From an uncultured Eubacteriales bacterium (lineage in GTDB: Bacteria; Bacillota; Clostridia; Christensenellales; Borkfalkiaceae): DNA of 54,162 nucleotides. Positions 1 to 10,200 of the stretch are shown one piece after another; position 1 is the first letter of the stretch, and each line of letters starts with the position of its first letter. The notes under the pieces were generated by a model that saw only the letters and a program-made list of their open reading frames with translations, was not told where the DNA came from and did not search any database. The stretch covers positions 1-54,162 of the forward strand of contig CATKEF010000058.1 in assembly GCA_949747905.1 (NCBI GenBank), written 5' to 3'. The position numbers were made by a program, and so were the translations under genes.

Positions 1-2
1 AC

Positions 3-1328
3 AAAAACATAGACGAGCCTGACGTTCCCGCAAAGCCTTACTATACGGGAGTCTGGGAAGAATACCAATTGGGAGCTTCCGACATAGACGTTCACGCAAA
101 ATATACTCCCGTGGATTACTTTATTGATTTTTACGCCGACGGAGTAATTGTCGGCACCCGCAAATACAATGTGGAAAACACGCTAATAGTCGAGCCCGAT
201 ATCCCAGAAAAAGAGCATTATGCCAAAAAATGGCAGAATTACAAACTGCCGTTTCCGGAAGGAACGGGCGAAGTCCACGCCGTGTATACTCCCATAGAAT
301 ATGCCGTTCTATTTACGGACGGCAACGGCTTCGAAGAAAGGCGGACGTATAACGTAGAGAATATGATTCTCGAAGAACCGCAGGTACCTTTAAAGGCGCA
401 TTACGAAGGAAAATGGTCGCCGTACGAACTCGACTGTCGCGAAACGGTTTCGGTTGCTGTTTACACGCCGATAAAATATACCGTGGAATTCTATGCTGAC
501 GGAAAACTTTACGCCGAACGCTTTTACGATATTGAAAACAGGCATATTTCAGAGCCGGACGTCCCCGTGAAAAACGGATATAACGCCGAATGGTCGTATT
601 ACCGTCTCAACCTTGAAAATGTAAGAGTCGACGCCATATACACTGAAATTCCCGAACCTGAAACCACAAAGGAACTTATTTTCGTTCCGTCCGAGGACGG
701 ACAAAGTTACAGCGTTGCAGGCGTCAACGAAAATTTTAAAGGCACCGCCGTCGTAATCCCATCCCACTACAATAATCTGCCCGTAAGAAAAATCGCGGAA
801 TCGGCTTTCGCCCGAAACGAAAACATCAAAGAAATCACGATTTTCAACGGCGTTACCGTTATAGAAAAGTACGCCTTTCAATCTTGTACCGAGCTTAAAA
901 CAATCAATTTTCCCGACACTTTAAATGAGATTGGAGCAATGGCGTTTTACGCCTGCGGCATTACGGAACTCGTGCTTCCGCAAAGTCTGGAAATAATAGG
1001 CGAACGAGCATTTCAGTTATGCACGGAATTTACGTCATTGGACATCCCCGATTTCGTTACGGAAATCGCAAGCAGAACTTTCGCCCAGTGCGCGAGACTG
1101 AAAACGGTAACAATCGGGAGCAAAGTACGCATGCTGGGAGTGAACGTCTTTAACGGCTGCCCGCTTGAAAGCGTGACCTTCACCGACCCCGACAACTGGC
1201 GCCAGATGGACGAACTCGTTGCGCCGGAATATTCCGTTGAGGTTAAGGGCGAATTTGACGACCCAGTAACCGCCGCGGACAAACTTTTGCGGCACCACGA
1301 TTATTACTACGTAAAATCCGAAGAATAA
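3..1328 (+). CDS. InlB-like repeat and BspA leucine-rich repeat surface protein, 5' end missing
   Basis: The frame is open to the left window edge, so the true start lies outside; the TTG at 69 is internal. The visible part has three full repeats and one partial repeat of about 60 residues, each beginning YTP and carrying an FYADG-like strand, a (Y/F)xxEN turn, an EPxxPxKxxY segment and a W..Y.L end. These resemble InlB-type (Listeria-Bacteroides) beta-grasp repeats. They are followed, after a short acidic linker, by BspA-type (LRR_5) repeats such as IAESAFARNENIKEITI and IGERAFQLC. Such proteins are normally secreted and mediate adhesion or binding. No C-terminal anchor is visible; it ends in a lysine/glutamate-rich tail. 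It is the only convincing plus-strand gene in the window and converges on the esterase gene. The family assignment is by pattern only; function is unknown. Confidence 0.75.
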   Translation, partial: KNIDEPDVPAKPYYTGVWEEYQLGASDIDVHAKYTPVDYFIDFYADGVIVGTRKYNVENTLIVEPDIPEKEHYAKKWQNYKLPFPEGTGEVHAVYTPIEYAVLFTDGNGFEERRTYNVENMILEEPQVPLKAHYEGKWSPYELDCRETVSVAVYTPIKYTVEFYADGKLYAERFYDIENRHISEPDVPVKNGYNAEWSYYRLNLENVRVDAIYTEIPEPETTKELIFVPSEDGQSYSVAGVNENFKGTAVVIPSHYNNLPVRKIAESAFARNENIKEITIFNGVTVIEKYAFQSCTELKTINFPDTLNEIGAMAFYACGITELVLPQSLEIIGERAFQLCTEFTSLDIPDFVTEIASRTFAQCARLKTVTIGSKVRMLGVNVFNGCPLESVTFTDPDNWRQMDELVAPEYSVEVKGEFDDPVTAADKLLRHHDYYYVKSEE

Positions 1329-1356
1329 AAAACGCGCGCTTACATCGCGCGTTTTT
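1328..1356 (+). terminator. Rho-independent terminator after the repeat protein
   Basis: An 11-bp perfect stem (AAAAACGCGCG pairing with CGCGCGTTTTT) around a 7-base loop begins at the stop codon and ends in a T run. The symmetric A and T tracts let it work in both directions. Confidence 0.9.
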
Positions 1357-1360
1357 ATAA

Positions 1361-1394
1361 ACAAAAATAACGGCTGCGCATTGTGCGCAACCGT
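1361..1394 (-). terminator. Terminator of the esterase operon
   Basis: On the minus strand ACGGTTGCGCA, a CAA loop and TGCGCAGCCGT form a stem with one G-T pair, followed by TATTTTTGT. It lies just after the stop of the esterase gene and next to the opposing terminator at 1328-1356. Confidence 0.8.
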
Positions 1395-1409
1395 CCTTTT
1401 TAAAAGCAT

Positions 1410-3911
1410 TTACGCTGTTTTGCTCTGAGCGGCGAGCCAGCTCCAAAGCGTAGCGTCCTTTCCGCCAACCTGTACTTTCTGAGTACTGCCGATATCGAAG
1501 TCGGAAAGATTGAACACTCCGCCCGTTCCCTTCGCCTGAACGTTTACGCATTGGTCGAGAAGAGTATATATCCAGGAGTAGTGTCCGTTGAATTTGACCG
1601 TTCCGACAGTTACCGTCTCGAACAGAGAATAATAGACGTTAGTCGCGCCTGCGGCAAGCAATTTGATGTAAAGCTCGTTGGTATTCTGGTTGAGCATTCC
1701 GCTCTCCCCTGAAATCTTTACTGTAGGGTCGTCCTTGGAATGGGTAAACCATATGGGAATATTTTTGAGCTTGTTTATCATTGCCTCGTCGATATAATTC
1801 GATCCGTAAGGAGCCGCAACGGGATATGCCGCCGCGAAATATTCGCCGTGCTTCTTCAAAAGTTCCAGTGTCATCCAACCTCCGTTCGAGCAACCGCCGA
1901 CATATATACGGTTTGCGTCTATATCGTTGTTTGCGGAGACGTACTCGGTAATGAGCTTGAAGAGAGACTCGGTATATACGGATTGTGCGGGCGAAGACGC
2001 CTGTTTCCCGTCTCCCTCGTCCATCCACATTGTCGGAGTCTGCGGCGCGAGAACGTAAGCGCCCGCACTTGAAGCCGTTTTAAAATATTTCTGAACGGTA
2101 TCCTTGGAAAGGTTTGAAACCTGGTTGCCGAGAAGCGTAATCGTAGGGTCGGCGCCGCCTTCGCCCGCGCCGTGCAACCAGATTATAAGCGGGTTTTTGC
2201 CTCCGTCGTTTTTGAGCGCCGCAGGTTCGTACGAGCCATACATAAGATTTATCGTTCTGGGGTTGCCGTTGAACGTGATGTTATCGGTAAAAGTTCCGTC
2301 GAGTTTCCAATCATCGAGACAGGGAATCTTTCTTTCGCCTAGAGTTACGTTATTTCCTACTTTGGTATAATCTTTGCCGCCTATATTCAAGGTTCCGTTA
2401 ACTTTTACGCCGACAGCGGACAGGTCTTTCCAGTTGTTTCTGTTGGTTGTCAAATCGTAAGTGAACGGAGAAAGGTTGCCGCCGTATCCCCACATTTCAA
2501 AACTTACTTTATATTCCACCGCCGCATAATGCGAAGACGTGGCGGATTGCGCAAGAGCATTGCCCGACGCGTCCGCAAGATACATTTTATCTTCGTTGCC
2601 GCCGAGCGCCCTACCGCCGACTGTGACGGCAAGATTTGCAAGCGCCTGCTTGCTGATTTCGTGGTCTTTGAAGTTAAGAACGGCTTTTTCAATCGCGGGA
2701 CCGCCTTCGTAGCCGCCTACGATTAAATCAACCGAAACGTTACCCTCGTAAACCGAAGCGGGCGCGGGAGGTTCGGGCAACAGGGCGTTGCCGCTTGCCG
2801 CGGTGCCGTCCGCAGAAGTAATTTTGAGCGAAGTTTCCAAATCGATACAGTCGAGGTTGGGCACGGTAATGCTTGCAACCGTCACAACGAGCACGTTATA
2901 GCCCGCGCGCACGTCAAGCTCGCCTAAGGATATGGGGTCGAAATATGCGTTCCAAACATTAGGCATATCTTTACCAGCACCGCGAAGCGTTGCGTTTTCG
3001 AAGTCGACCGCCTCATCGTTCAATGTCACGGTGAAATCGTCAGACGTGACCGTCTGGTCCTCAACCCACATTACGAAAGTCGACATATCGAACTGAGTAT
3101 TGTTGCTGCTTGCGCGGAGAGTAACCGAGGCTTTGCCCGCTGCCGCGGAATTGAATGTAAACGTTACTTTGTTGCCGACGACGGCAAGATAACCCACGGA
3201 CTTGTTGCCGCTTGCCGTAGGGATATTCTGCTCTACAAACGAAGTTACTTTTCCGTCGTTACTTGATAATTTTCCCTCTATTTTTGCGTCTTCCGCCTCT
3301 ATACGGTAACCCGCAGCCTGACCGGCACTGTTTTTAAGATTTTTAAGCGCCATGTTGTCCACTGCGCCGAATTGCGCGTAAAGCGTAGTGTTTGCATTAA
3401 ACGCATGTGTATTGGGCTCCACTCTTTCACCGCCCGTCTTTGCGGTAAACCATCCGTAGAAACCGGAGCCCTGCTTAGTGACAAACGGAACGTCTTCCGT
3501 CGCGACACCGCCGCCTTTGCCCACCGTCGCGCTTGTTTTTCCCGTAAGCACGCCGCCGTTTGCATCAAACGTTACGGTAAGCGCTTCGAGATAATGAGCA
3601 TAAAATTTTACGTCCGCATTGACTTTATAAGTCTCCAAATTAATTTTGTCACCGTCCGTCGCAGCCGTAAACCAGCCTTCGAACACGGCGCCGTCTTTAC
3701 TCGCAACGGGAACCAAAGTTATCAACGAGCCTTTCTCCACGGTAACCGAGCTTTCACCCGTCAAATGTCCGCCGTTGGCGTCGAACGTCACGGTGTACTT
3801 CGCCGTTTCGTTGTTACCGCCGCAAGCGGCAAAACCGAAACAGAACGAACATGCCATCAGGACGCCGAGAATCAGTGCCGTAAGTTTGAGCCTGAAACCT
3901 GAAATTTTCAT
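1410..3911 (-). CDS. Secreted lipoprotein esterase with InlB repeats and a carbohydrate-binding-like module
   Basis: 833 residues. A signal peptide ends in a FAAC lipobox with Cys30, so it is probably a lipoprotein. Two InlB/Flg_new-type repeats follow (about 38-108 and 112-180; FDANGG ... GWFTA). Next is a beta-rich module (about 198-380; RIEAEDA start) like those in the two cassette lipoproteins. The C-terminal half (about 550-800) is an alpha/beta hydrolase: LIIWLHGAGEGG oxyanion loop, nucleophile Ser675 in GGCSNGG, acid Asp727 or Asp728 in HSKDDP, and His777 in NGHYSW. This layout is seen in CE1-like carbohydrate esterases and PHB-depolymerase-like enzymes. The gene is last of an AMP-ligase, small TM protein, MBOAT operon, 15 bases after MBOAT with an AAGGAGG site. 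It may remove the acyl groups that MBOAT adds, or those on dietary glycans. The substrate is not deducible. Confidence 0.8.
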   Translation of the reverse strand: MKISGFRLKLTALILGVLMACSFCFGFAACGGNNETAKYTVTFDANGGHLTGESSVTVEKGSLITLVPVASKDGAVFEGWFTAATDGDKINLETYKVNADVKFYAHYLEALTVTFDANGGVLTGKTSATVGKGGGVATEDVPFVTKQGSGFYGWFTAKTGGERVEPNTHAFNANTTLYAQFGAVDNMALKNLKNSAGQAAGYRIEAEDAKIEGKLSSNDGKVTSFVEQNIPTASGNKSVGYLAVVGNKVTFTFNSAAAGKASVTLRASSNNTQFDMSTFVMWVEDQTVTSDDFTVTLNDEAVDFENATLRGAGKDMPNVWNAYFDPISLGELDVRAGYNVLVVTVASITVPNLDCIDLETSLKITSADGTAASGNALLPEPPAPASVYEGNVSVDLIVGGYEGGPAIEKAVLNFKDHEISKQALANLAVTVGGRALGGNEDKMYLADASGNALAQSATSSHYAAVEYKVSFEMWGYGGNLSPFTYDLTTNRNNWKDLSAVGVKVNGTLNIGGKDYTKVGNNVTLGERKIPCLDDWKLDGTFTDNITFNGNPRTINLMYGSYEPAALKNDGGKNPLIIWLHGAGEGGADPTITLLGNQVSNLSKDTVQKYFKTASSAGAYVLAPQTPTMWMDEGDGKQASSPAQSVYTESLFKLITEYVSANNDIDANRIYVGGCSNGGWMTLELLKKHGEYFAAAYPVAAPYGSNYIDEAMINKLKNIPIWFTHSKDDPTVKISGESGMLNQNTNELYIKLLAAGATNVYYSLFETVTVGTVKFNGHYSWIYTLLDQCVNVQAKGTGGVFNLSDFDIGSTQKVQVGGKDATLWSWLAAQSKTA

Positions 3912-3926
3912 AAAGTCCTCCTTAAA

Positions 3927-5432
3927 TTAAAATTGAAAATATGTAAACTGACTTATTCCGCCTTTCGACAGCAGATAAATCCAACATAACATAATTGCCA
4001 GTACCAGATAGAGATAGACGGAATACCTTTGCGCATAAAGAGAACGCGAACGACTTTGCGTTTCGGTGAGGGTATAAAGCCCCCTCTCTTCCACTCTTCC
4101 GTATTCTCCGAAATCGTGTATAAGCACGAGACACACCAAACTCATTATCAGTTCCGCCATACCGATTACGCTCATATTCATCGCACCGAAAGCAGCGGTA
4201 AAATATGCCGACCCGAAACCGCAGTCCGTAAACAGTTTGACGAACAGCGACCAGTACTCCGTAAACGACGAGGCGCGGAACAACAGCGATAGCGGTATCA
4301 GAATTATAACGAGCAGTATACGCCGCAGTAATTTGATAGCGGGGTTTTCCAAATCTATACCGTGTTTACCGCAAAAACCCCTCACGGGCTTTCTTAAAAC
4401 GGTTTCCGCGCTTATTAATACCGCCATGCCGAGTCCCCAGAGAACGTAAGTCCAATTTGCGCCGTGCCATAGTCCGCAAAGTCCGAAAACTATGAAGATG
4501 TTCAGAACTTTTCTCGCCTTGCCTTTGCGGTTGCCGCCCAACGGAATATATACATAGTCAGCAAACCACTTTGAAAGCGTAATGTGCCAACGGCGGAAAA
4601 ATTCCGTAACGCTGACCGACAAAAACGGTCTGTCGAAATTGACCGTAAGCCGCACGCCCATCATCCTTGCCGCGCCCGCGGCAATTTCCGAATAGCCCGC
4701 AAAATCACAGTAAACTTGCACGAGAAACAACGCACCCGCAAGCGCCACGGCGAGAGAGTTGGAAGCTCCGACGTCGGAAAATACGCTGTTTACGTAAATT
4801 CCGCACATGTCCGCGACTACGCACTTACGGAAAAACCCCGTAAGCAACAATCTGAGCCCGACAGCGAAATCATCGGAAGTAATCTTGCGCTCCTCTTTCA
4901 ACTGAGGCAGAAGATTTTCGGGACGTTCGATTGGTCCGGCGACGAGCTGAGGGAAATACGAAACGAAGAGAGCGTAATACCCGAAGTGTTTTTCGGGTTT
5001 GAACTTCCCGCGGTAAACGTCTATTACGTAGGAAAGCGTCTGGAAAGTGTAGAAAGAAATTCCGACAGGCAGTATTATATCGAGCGAAAAACCGTCCAGT
5101 CCCAACGCAAAAATATTTAAAAAATCAATCGCGCTCCGAATAAGAAAATTGAAATACTTGAAAAACGTCAGCGTTCCTATGCAGACGATAATCGTCAGAG
5201 CAAGCAGCAATTTCTTGATTTTTGGGTTTTCCGCTCTTCCGATAAGAAGCGCCGCGCCGTACGAAACAATGGTAGTCCCTACAATCAGGAATATGAGCCA
5301 GGGATTCCAACTCATATAAAAATAATAACTGGCGATAAGCAACCATGCCCACCGTATTTTGTGCGGAATCAGCCGGAAAACTATCAGGACCAACGGAAGA
5401 AACACAAGAAATTCAAGGGAATTGAAATTCAT
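3927..5432 (-). CDS. MBOAT-family membrane O-acyltransferase (AlgI/DltB-like)
   Basis: 501 residues from an ATG with a GGAGGG site; the frame extends further upstream but this start gives the typical MNFNSLEFLVFLPLVL opening of AlgI-like proteins. Multiple membrane segments are spread over the length. Family hallmarks are NFDRPFLSVSVTEFFRRWHITLSKW followed by a PLGGNRKG loop (written here as its two parts), and the catalytic-type His323 in GLWHGANWTYVLWG. MBOAT proteins of this branch move acyl groups across the membrane onto polysaccharide, teichoic acid or peptidoglycan, usually with an SGNH or DltD-like partner. Here the start overlaps the preceding small membrane protein by 4 bases (ATGA), and two SGNH-like proteins lie upstream in cassette A. 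The acyl acceptor is unknown. Confidence 0.92.
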   Translation of the reverse strand: MNFNSLEFLVFLPLVLIVFRLIPHKIRWAWLLIASYYFYMSWNPWLIFLIVGTTIVSYGAALLIGRAENPKIKKLLLALTIIVCIGTLTFFKYFNFLIRSAIDFLNIFALGLDGFSLDIILPVGISFYTFQTLSYVIDVYRGKFKPEKHFGYYALFVSYFPQLVAGPIERPENLLPQLKEERKITSDDFAVGLRLLLTGFFRKCVVADMCGIYVNSVFSDVGASNSLAVALAGALFLVQVYCDFAGYSEIAAGAARMMGVRLTVNFDRPFLSVSVTEFFRRWHITLSKWFADYVYIPLGGNRKGKARKVLNIFIVFGLCGLWHGANWTYVLWGLGMAVLISAETVLRKPVRGFCGKHGIDLENPAIKLLRRILLVIILIPLSLLFRASSFTEYWSLFVKLFTDCGFGSAYFTAAFGAMNMSVIGMAELIMSLVCLVLIHDFGEYGRVEERGLYTLTETQSRSRSLYAQRYSVYLYLVLAIMLCWIYLLSKGGISQFTYFQF

Positions 5433-5680
5433 TTTTTCCCTCCGCGCCGTCCGAAAGAGGTCAGATTGAGCGCAAGAAATACAAGCACGAACAAAATAAC
5501 CTCGGTCAAATCGGCTTTGAGAAGCAGTGCGGCTATCGTAGTCGCCACAAAAATAACCGCAGACACCGCAGGTAGGATATAGCCGGATGACGGTCTGATT
5601 ATTTCGAATATGCAAATGAGCGCCGCCACACCGTATCCGGCGACAAGCAGATATGAATTAAGAATTACACTGTCAACCAT
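5429..5680 (-). CDS. Small three-TM membrane protein between AMP-ligase and MBOAT
   Basis: 83 residues with three likely membrane segments (about 6-26, 33-53, 58-75) and a basic tail (FGRRGGKK). It overlaps the ligase end by 8 bases and the MBOAT start by 4 bases, so translation is probably coupled and the protein is probably real. No known family recognised. It occupies the position where a carrier protein (DltC-like) sits in dlt operons, but it has no phosphopantetheine-type DSL motif and is not an acyl carrier. It may help the MBOAT protein assemble. Confidence 0.7.
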   Translation of the reverse strand: MVDSVILNSYLLVAGYGVAALICIFEIIRPSSGYILPAVSAVIFVATTIAALLLKADLTEVILFVLVFLALNLTSFGRRGGKK

Positions 5681-7145
5681 TTGAAAAATATTTTTTTACG
5701 GCAAGTTTATCCGGCTTCCCCGAATCGAGCAGCGGAAGTTTCTCGGCAAACGCTATGCGCTCGGGCATTTCGTTTTTTGTAAGCGTCTTTAAAAGAGCCG
5801 CCCTCACTTCCTCTTCCGTCACAGAAGAGGAGGCAACAATCATGGCGCAAGGAATTTCCCCGTACAGTTCGTTCTCTATGCCCACGACAGCGGCGGCGTT
5901 TACAAACGGCAGTTCCGCAAGCGCGCATTCGATTTTGACGCAGGAAATATTCTCTCCGCCGCGGATTATAATATCTTTTTTACGTCCGCATAGACGAAGA
6001 ATGCCTTTTTCGTCGAAGTAACCCAAATCACCCGTTTTCAGCCAGCCTTCGGAATCGAACGCTTCCCTGTTGGCTTTGTCGTCACCGTAATAGCCGAGCA
6101 TTACGTTAGGTCCCTTTACGCAAATCTCGCCGGTCTCGCCGTCCGGTAAAGTTTTGCCTTCGGAATCGGTAATCTTCGCTTTGACGGAAGGCAACAATCT
6201 TCCCGTCCCCGAAGACCTGTCTTCAAGACTGTCCTCTCTGGACATAGTGGTAATTCCGCCACTTGCTTCGCTCATACCGTAACTGGGAATAATGGTCATT
6301 CCGAGCGCGGCTTCCAGACGTTTGAACTGCTCCGTACCGCACGCGCCGCCTCCCATCATGCCGCCTTTCAATGAACTAAGGTCGTATTTTTCTCTGTCCT
6401 TATAGGTTGCGGCGGTAATATAGCTCGTTGGTACTCCCTGAATAAAGGTTATACCGAACTTTTCTATAGCAGCCATAAGCTCGTCGGGAGCGATGTGCAA
6501 GGGAAAGTACAGCGGGTATCTTACAACGATACAGCAAATCACCATAAACAACCCGAGCAAATGACATACGGGCGTTATTATCATGCCCTTTTCGGCGGGC
6601 ATGTACCAACCTGCGCGGACTGTATCCAGTCCGTTCAAAATCATATTGTTCTGCGATAATATTACAGCTTTACTTACTTTTGTCGAACCGGAAGTAAATA
6701 TAATCAGACCCGGCAAATCGGGGTTTTCACAGACCGAAAAACTTTTTTCCGATAAATCGGGAGAAAACGGAGTTTCCATGCCCTCATATAAGACGACCAA
6801 CTCATTGCCGCGGAATTCTATACGCGCCTTCAAAGGCATATCTACGCCCGTGTTTTTAAGAAAATCATCCACTCCGCCGTGCGCGTGACAGACCACCGCC
6901 ACAGCGCCGAGCGTCTCCAAAGCGTAGATAACAAGCGCCGTCCGCACCCGTCTTTTTGCCTGCAAGCCTACGAAATCGCCTTCCCGTATACCCATATTGT
7001 AAAGCGTACGGGCGTATGCCCTCGTAAGATTAAGCGTTTCCGATACGGTATATCTTTCGGTATTGTCGTAAATACAAAGTTTTTCCCCGTCGTCGCGCGC
7101 GTACTCTTCGAGATAATGAAATAAAGTTTTTTTACGTGTGTTCAT
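5673..7145 (-). CDS. AMP-dependent acyl-CoA synthetase/ligase (ANL superfamily)
   Basis: 490 residues from the ATG at 7145 (MNTRKKTLFHYLEEY). A TTG thirty bases further up lies inside the preceding terminator hairpin and is not used here. ANL motifs are complete: phosphate loop FTSGSTKVSK, adenine motif SYGMSEASGG, GWLKTGDLGYF, hinge GRKKDIIIRGGENIS, and C-terminal catalytic lysine region SGKPDKLAVKK. It should activate a carboxylic acid as acyl-AMP and pass it to CoA or another thiol. Being first of a tight four-gene operon with MBOAT suggests that it supplies the acyl donor. It resembles acyl-CoA synthetases more than D-alanine ligase DltA. The upstream Shine-Dalgarno site is weak. Substrate unknown. 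Confidence 0.88.
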   Translation of the reverse strand: MNTRKKTLFHYLEEYARDDGEKLCIYDNTERYTVSETLNLTRAYARTLYNMGIREGDFVGLQAKRRVRTALVIYALETLGAVAVVCHAHGGVDDFLKNTGVDMPLKARIEFRGNELVVLYEGMETPFSPDLSEKSFSVCENPDLPGLIIFTSGSTKVSKAVILSQNNMILNGLDTVRAGWYMPAEKGMIITPVCHLLGLFMVICCIVVRYPLYFPLHIAPDELMAAIEKFGITFIQGVPTSYITAATYKDREKYDLSSLKGGMMGGGACGTEQFKRLEAALGMTIIPSYGMSEASGGITTMSREDSLEDRSSGTGRLLPSVKAKITDSEGKTLPDGETGEICVKGPNVMLGYYGDDKANREAFDSEGWLKTGDLGYFDEKGILRLCGRKKDIIIRGGENISCVKIECALAELPFVNAAAVVGIENELYGEIPCAMIVASSSVTEEEVRAALLKTLTKNEMPERIAFAEKLPLLDSGKPDKLAVKKYFSNG

Positions 7146-7165
7146 TATGTTTTTATAGCCGAAAT

Positions 7166-7193
7166 AAAGGGGCAACTTTAACGTCGCCCCTTT
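7166..7193 (-). terminator. Hairpin after cassette A, before the ligase gene
   Basis: AAAGGGGC and GCCCCTTT form an 8-bp perfect stem with further partial pairing, followed by ATTT. It lies 13 bases after the stop of the GH3 gene. The weak T run suggests partial termination, so some read-through into the acylation operon is possible. Confidence 0.6.
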
Positions 7194-7206
7194 ACTTCAA
7201 GTCAAT

Positions 7207-10200
7207 TTATTCGGTAGCTTCGTCAATCACTACGGGTTGTTCTTCGGCTTCTTTTTTCATTGCGCTTCTTATTGCAAAGAAGCCCCATACGCCGAATGCT
7301 ACGGCAGCGACGCAATCAACGATAATAAGCGCCACCACCCACAAAGGCAGGACATATACCCATACGTTTCCTTCGCCCATTCCGTTCATCGCGCTGGACT
7401 GAGACACCGTGTAAAGAATATTCTTAGTTGCGCGTCTCAACAGATTGATTTCCGTTGCGTTGGCGGAGCGCGCGTTGAAACTGTTGGGGAAACCTCCCTG
7501 TACAAGGTTCAAATCTCCGCCTGCGCGCAGGAACTGGTCGGGGGACATATATCCGCCGGACTGAAGGTTGTAGTCGGTGATGACCATCCCCTTGAAGCCC
7601 CATTCGTCGCGGAGAACGCCCGTTAAGAGCTCGTAGTTTCCGCCCGCCCAGACTTTGCCGATTCTGTTGAACGAAGACATCATTGCGCGGGTGCCGCCTT
7701 CCTTGACGATAATCTCGAAAGGTCTGAGGTATATCTCTCTGAGCGACTGTTCGTTCAGCCAGGTTACGAGTCCGTTGGAGTCTCTGTTCGTCTCCTGGTC
7801 GTTGACAGCAAAATGTTTTACATAGGTGTAAACGCCCTTTGTGTTCGCGCCGATTACGACGTTCGCTCCCATTCTGCCGCTGAGAAGCGGGTCTTCGGAA
7901 TAATATTCCCAGTTACGTCCTGCGAACTGATTTCTATGAATGTTCACCGCGGGGGCGTACCATCCCGAATAAGGTCTGCCGTCACCCTTAACGTCGCCGA
8001 ACAAGCCCTCTATTCCAATCATGATACCCATATCGTGCGCTATATCCACGTTATATGTAGCCGCGATAACGCACTCGGAAGCATAGAAACACGTTCCGTA
8101 AACGGTGGGGTCGCCCATAAAGTTGGTGAAGCCCGCGGGGCCGTCGGGGTCGGTGGTTTTGGGTTTGTCTATAGACGTTATGTAAGTTGTGTTGAAGTTT
8201 CCGGTACAGATAAGGTTGAGCATTTCATCAGGCGTAAGCATATCAAGAAGTTTATTGAACACCTCGTCGTTATAGTCGACCTGCAGATTCTTATAATCTT
8301 CGTCGCATTTGATAACGTCGTAAAGATGATACGTATCCGTCTTGCCCGATTCGGGTTTGGTTTCTGCTTTGTATCTGTCGCCGTATGCCGCGTCGAACGC
8401 CGTCTGGTCGTATTTGAGCGAATTTATAAACGCGCTGTCGACAACTCTGTCTTCGTCCGTGGGCATGCTGTTGGGAGTTGTAGCGTCGAAGTTGTTTCTG
8501 CTGATATACTGGTCAATCATAAGACCTGCATCTTCGAAACGGTTTCTGACGTTGACGTCATTTCCGTCGTTGTACAAAATTGTGTTATCAACTTTGTATC
8601 TCAGGGAAATCTTGTCGCTGTCCGCCCATGCATGCGCGTTCTTGCCGAGATAAATGTTGTACGTGCCCTTGTCAAGCTCGTAACCTTTGTTATCGTTCCT
8701 ATTGGCGTCGTTGTAATCATACACCGCCATATCCCTTACTTTAAGGGTAATGGTGACGTCCTTCGTCTCGCCGGGCTGAATAATTTCTGTCTTTGCGTAT
8801 CCGCCGAGAACAACGTGCGGCTTCTCTATCTGATTGTCGATGCCGACGCGGTAAGGCGCGTTATAATAAAGCTGCACGACGTCCTTACCCGCATAATCGC
8901 CCGTGTTCGTGACCGAAACGGTAACGACGATATTTCCGTCCTTATCGAGCGAAGCCTCGTTCGCGGGAGCGCTCGATTTAAGCGCCCAGTCGAAAGTCGT
9001 GTAAGAAAGACCGTAACCGAAAGGATATACGACGTGCTCGTCATACCAGTCGTAATCGGCTTCGTCGTATTCGCGAACATACGCCGCGGTTTCCCAATAA
9101 CGGTAACCTACGTATATACCCTCTTCGTATTCGACGAAGTAATAGCTCTGAGGCTGCGTGCCGATTTTGTATCTGTTGCCGTCAGCAACGTTGTTGTTTC
9201 CTATATTGTACCAGGTGGGGTCGGTTTTGAAATCTCTGACATATGTATCAACGGTACGTCCCGAAGGGTTAACGTTGCCGTTCATGATTCTGCCGAGAGC
9301 GTTGATGCCCGCGCCGCCGGGGCTGGCAATCCAAAGCGCCGCGTCGATATCGTACGTACCGTCCTCGAGGAAGCCGAGTTCCATGGAAGTCGCGCAGTTG
9401 ATGACGAGCATAACTTTGTCGAACTTGCCGCAGACTTCGGAAAGCAGCGCCTCTTCGTTGACGTCAAGTTCGAGATAATGGTCGCCTTCGTCCCATCCCG
9501 ACAGAGTTTTGCCGTTATTGTCCGTAGCCGTTCTGGGCAAATCGAAACCTTCGCCGCCTATTCTCGAAATTACGACTACCGCCGCAGCGTTATACTCGGC
9601 GTAAGAATCTCTTACGGCAGAATTGTAGTTCGAAAGCGGAGTTTCGCCCGTGCTGAGACCGTAAGTTACGGTACCCATATCGGGGTTTTTGGACCTTCCG
9701 CTACCCGCCGCGCCGCTCGAATAGAAATCGCGAAGAACGGGGTTGCATTCGTAGCCCGCCGCGTCGAGCGCGTCGTGAAGGTTTACGTTGCTCGAAGTGT
9801 CGCCGCCGGCGGAACCGCTTCCGCCGTAGACGAGGCTTACCGAGTTTTTGCCGAATACGCTGATTTTGGGCTTGCTTGCCGCGGCCTGAACTTCCGATTG
9901 AGGCGTTCTCAAAGGCAGCATTCCGTTGTTTTTCATAAGAATGAAGCCCTCTTCGGCGATGAGCTCGTTGAGTTTGTTCGCCTGTTTAAGCGCGTCGGTT
10001 TTATTCTTTATCTCTTCGGTCGGTCTGAACTGTCTGAAACCGTAATCGCCGTCGTCACTGACGGTATAGTACTGGTACTTACTCGCGTCGCCCTCTTTGA
10101 GCACGCGGCGTTCGCCGCCCATAACGGTTTTTATCGTACCGTAAAGGAATGTGTTCTGCGTGATGACCAAAGTGATTATAAGCAACAGCAAAAGCACCGT

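Noticed and set aside
5433-5615. Longer N-terminus for MBOAT
   Set aside because: The extra residues are hydrophilic and Cys-rich, overlap the small membrane protein gene in another frame, and the ATG at 5432 has a good ribosome site.
5429-5680. Acyl carrier protein of a dlt-like operon
   Set aside because: The product is a three-TM protein and lacks a phosphopantetheine attachment motif.
7146-7175. TTG start for the AMP-ligase ten codons upstream
   Set aside because: It lies within the hairpin after GH3-1; the ATG at 7145 gives the usual family start.
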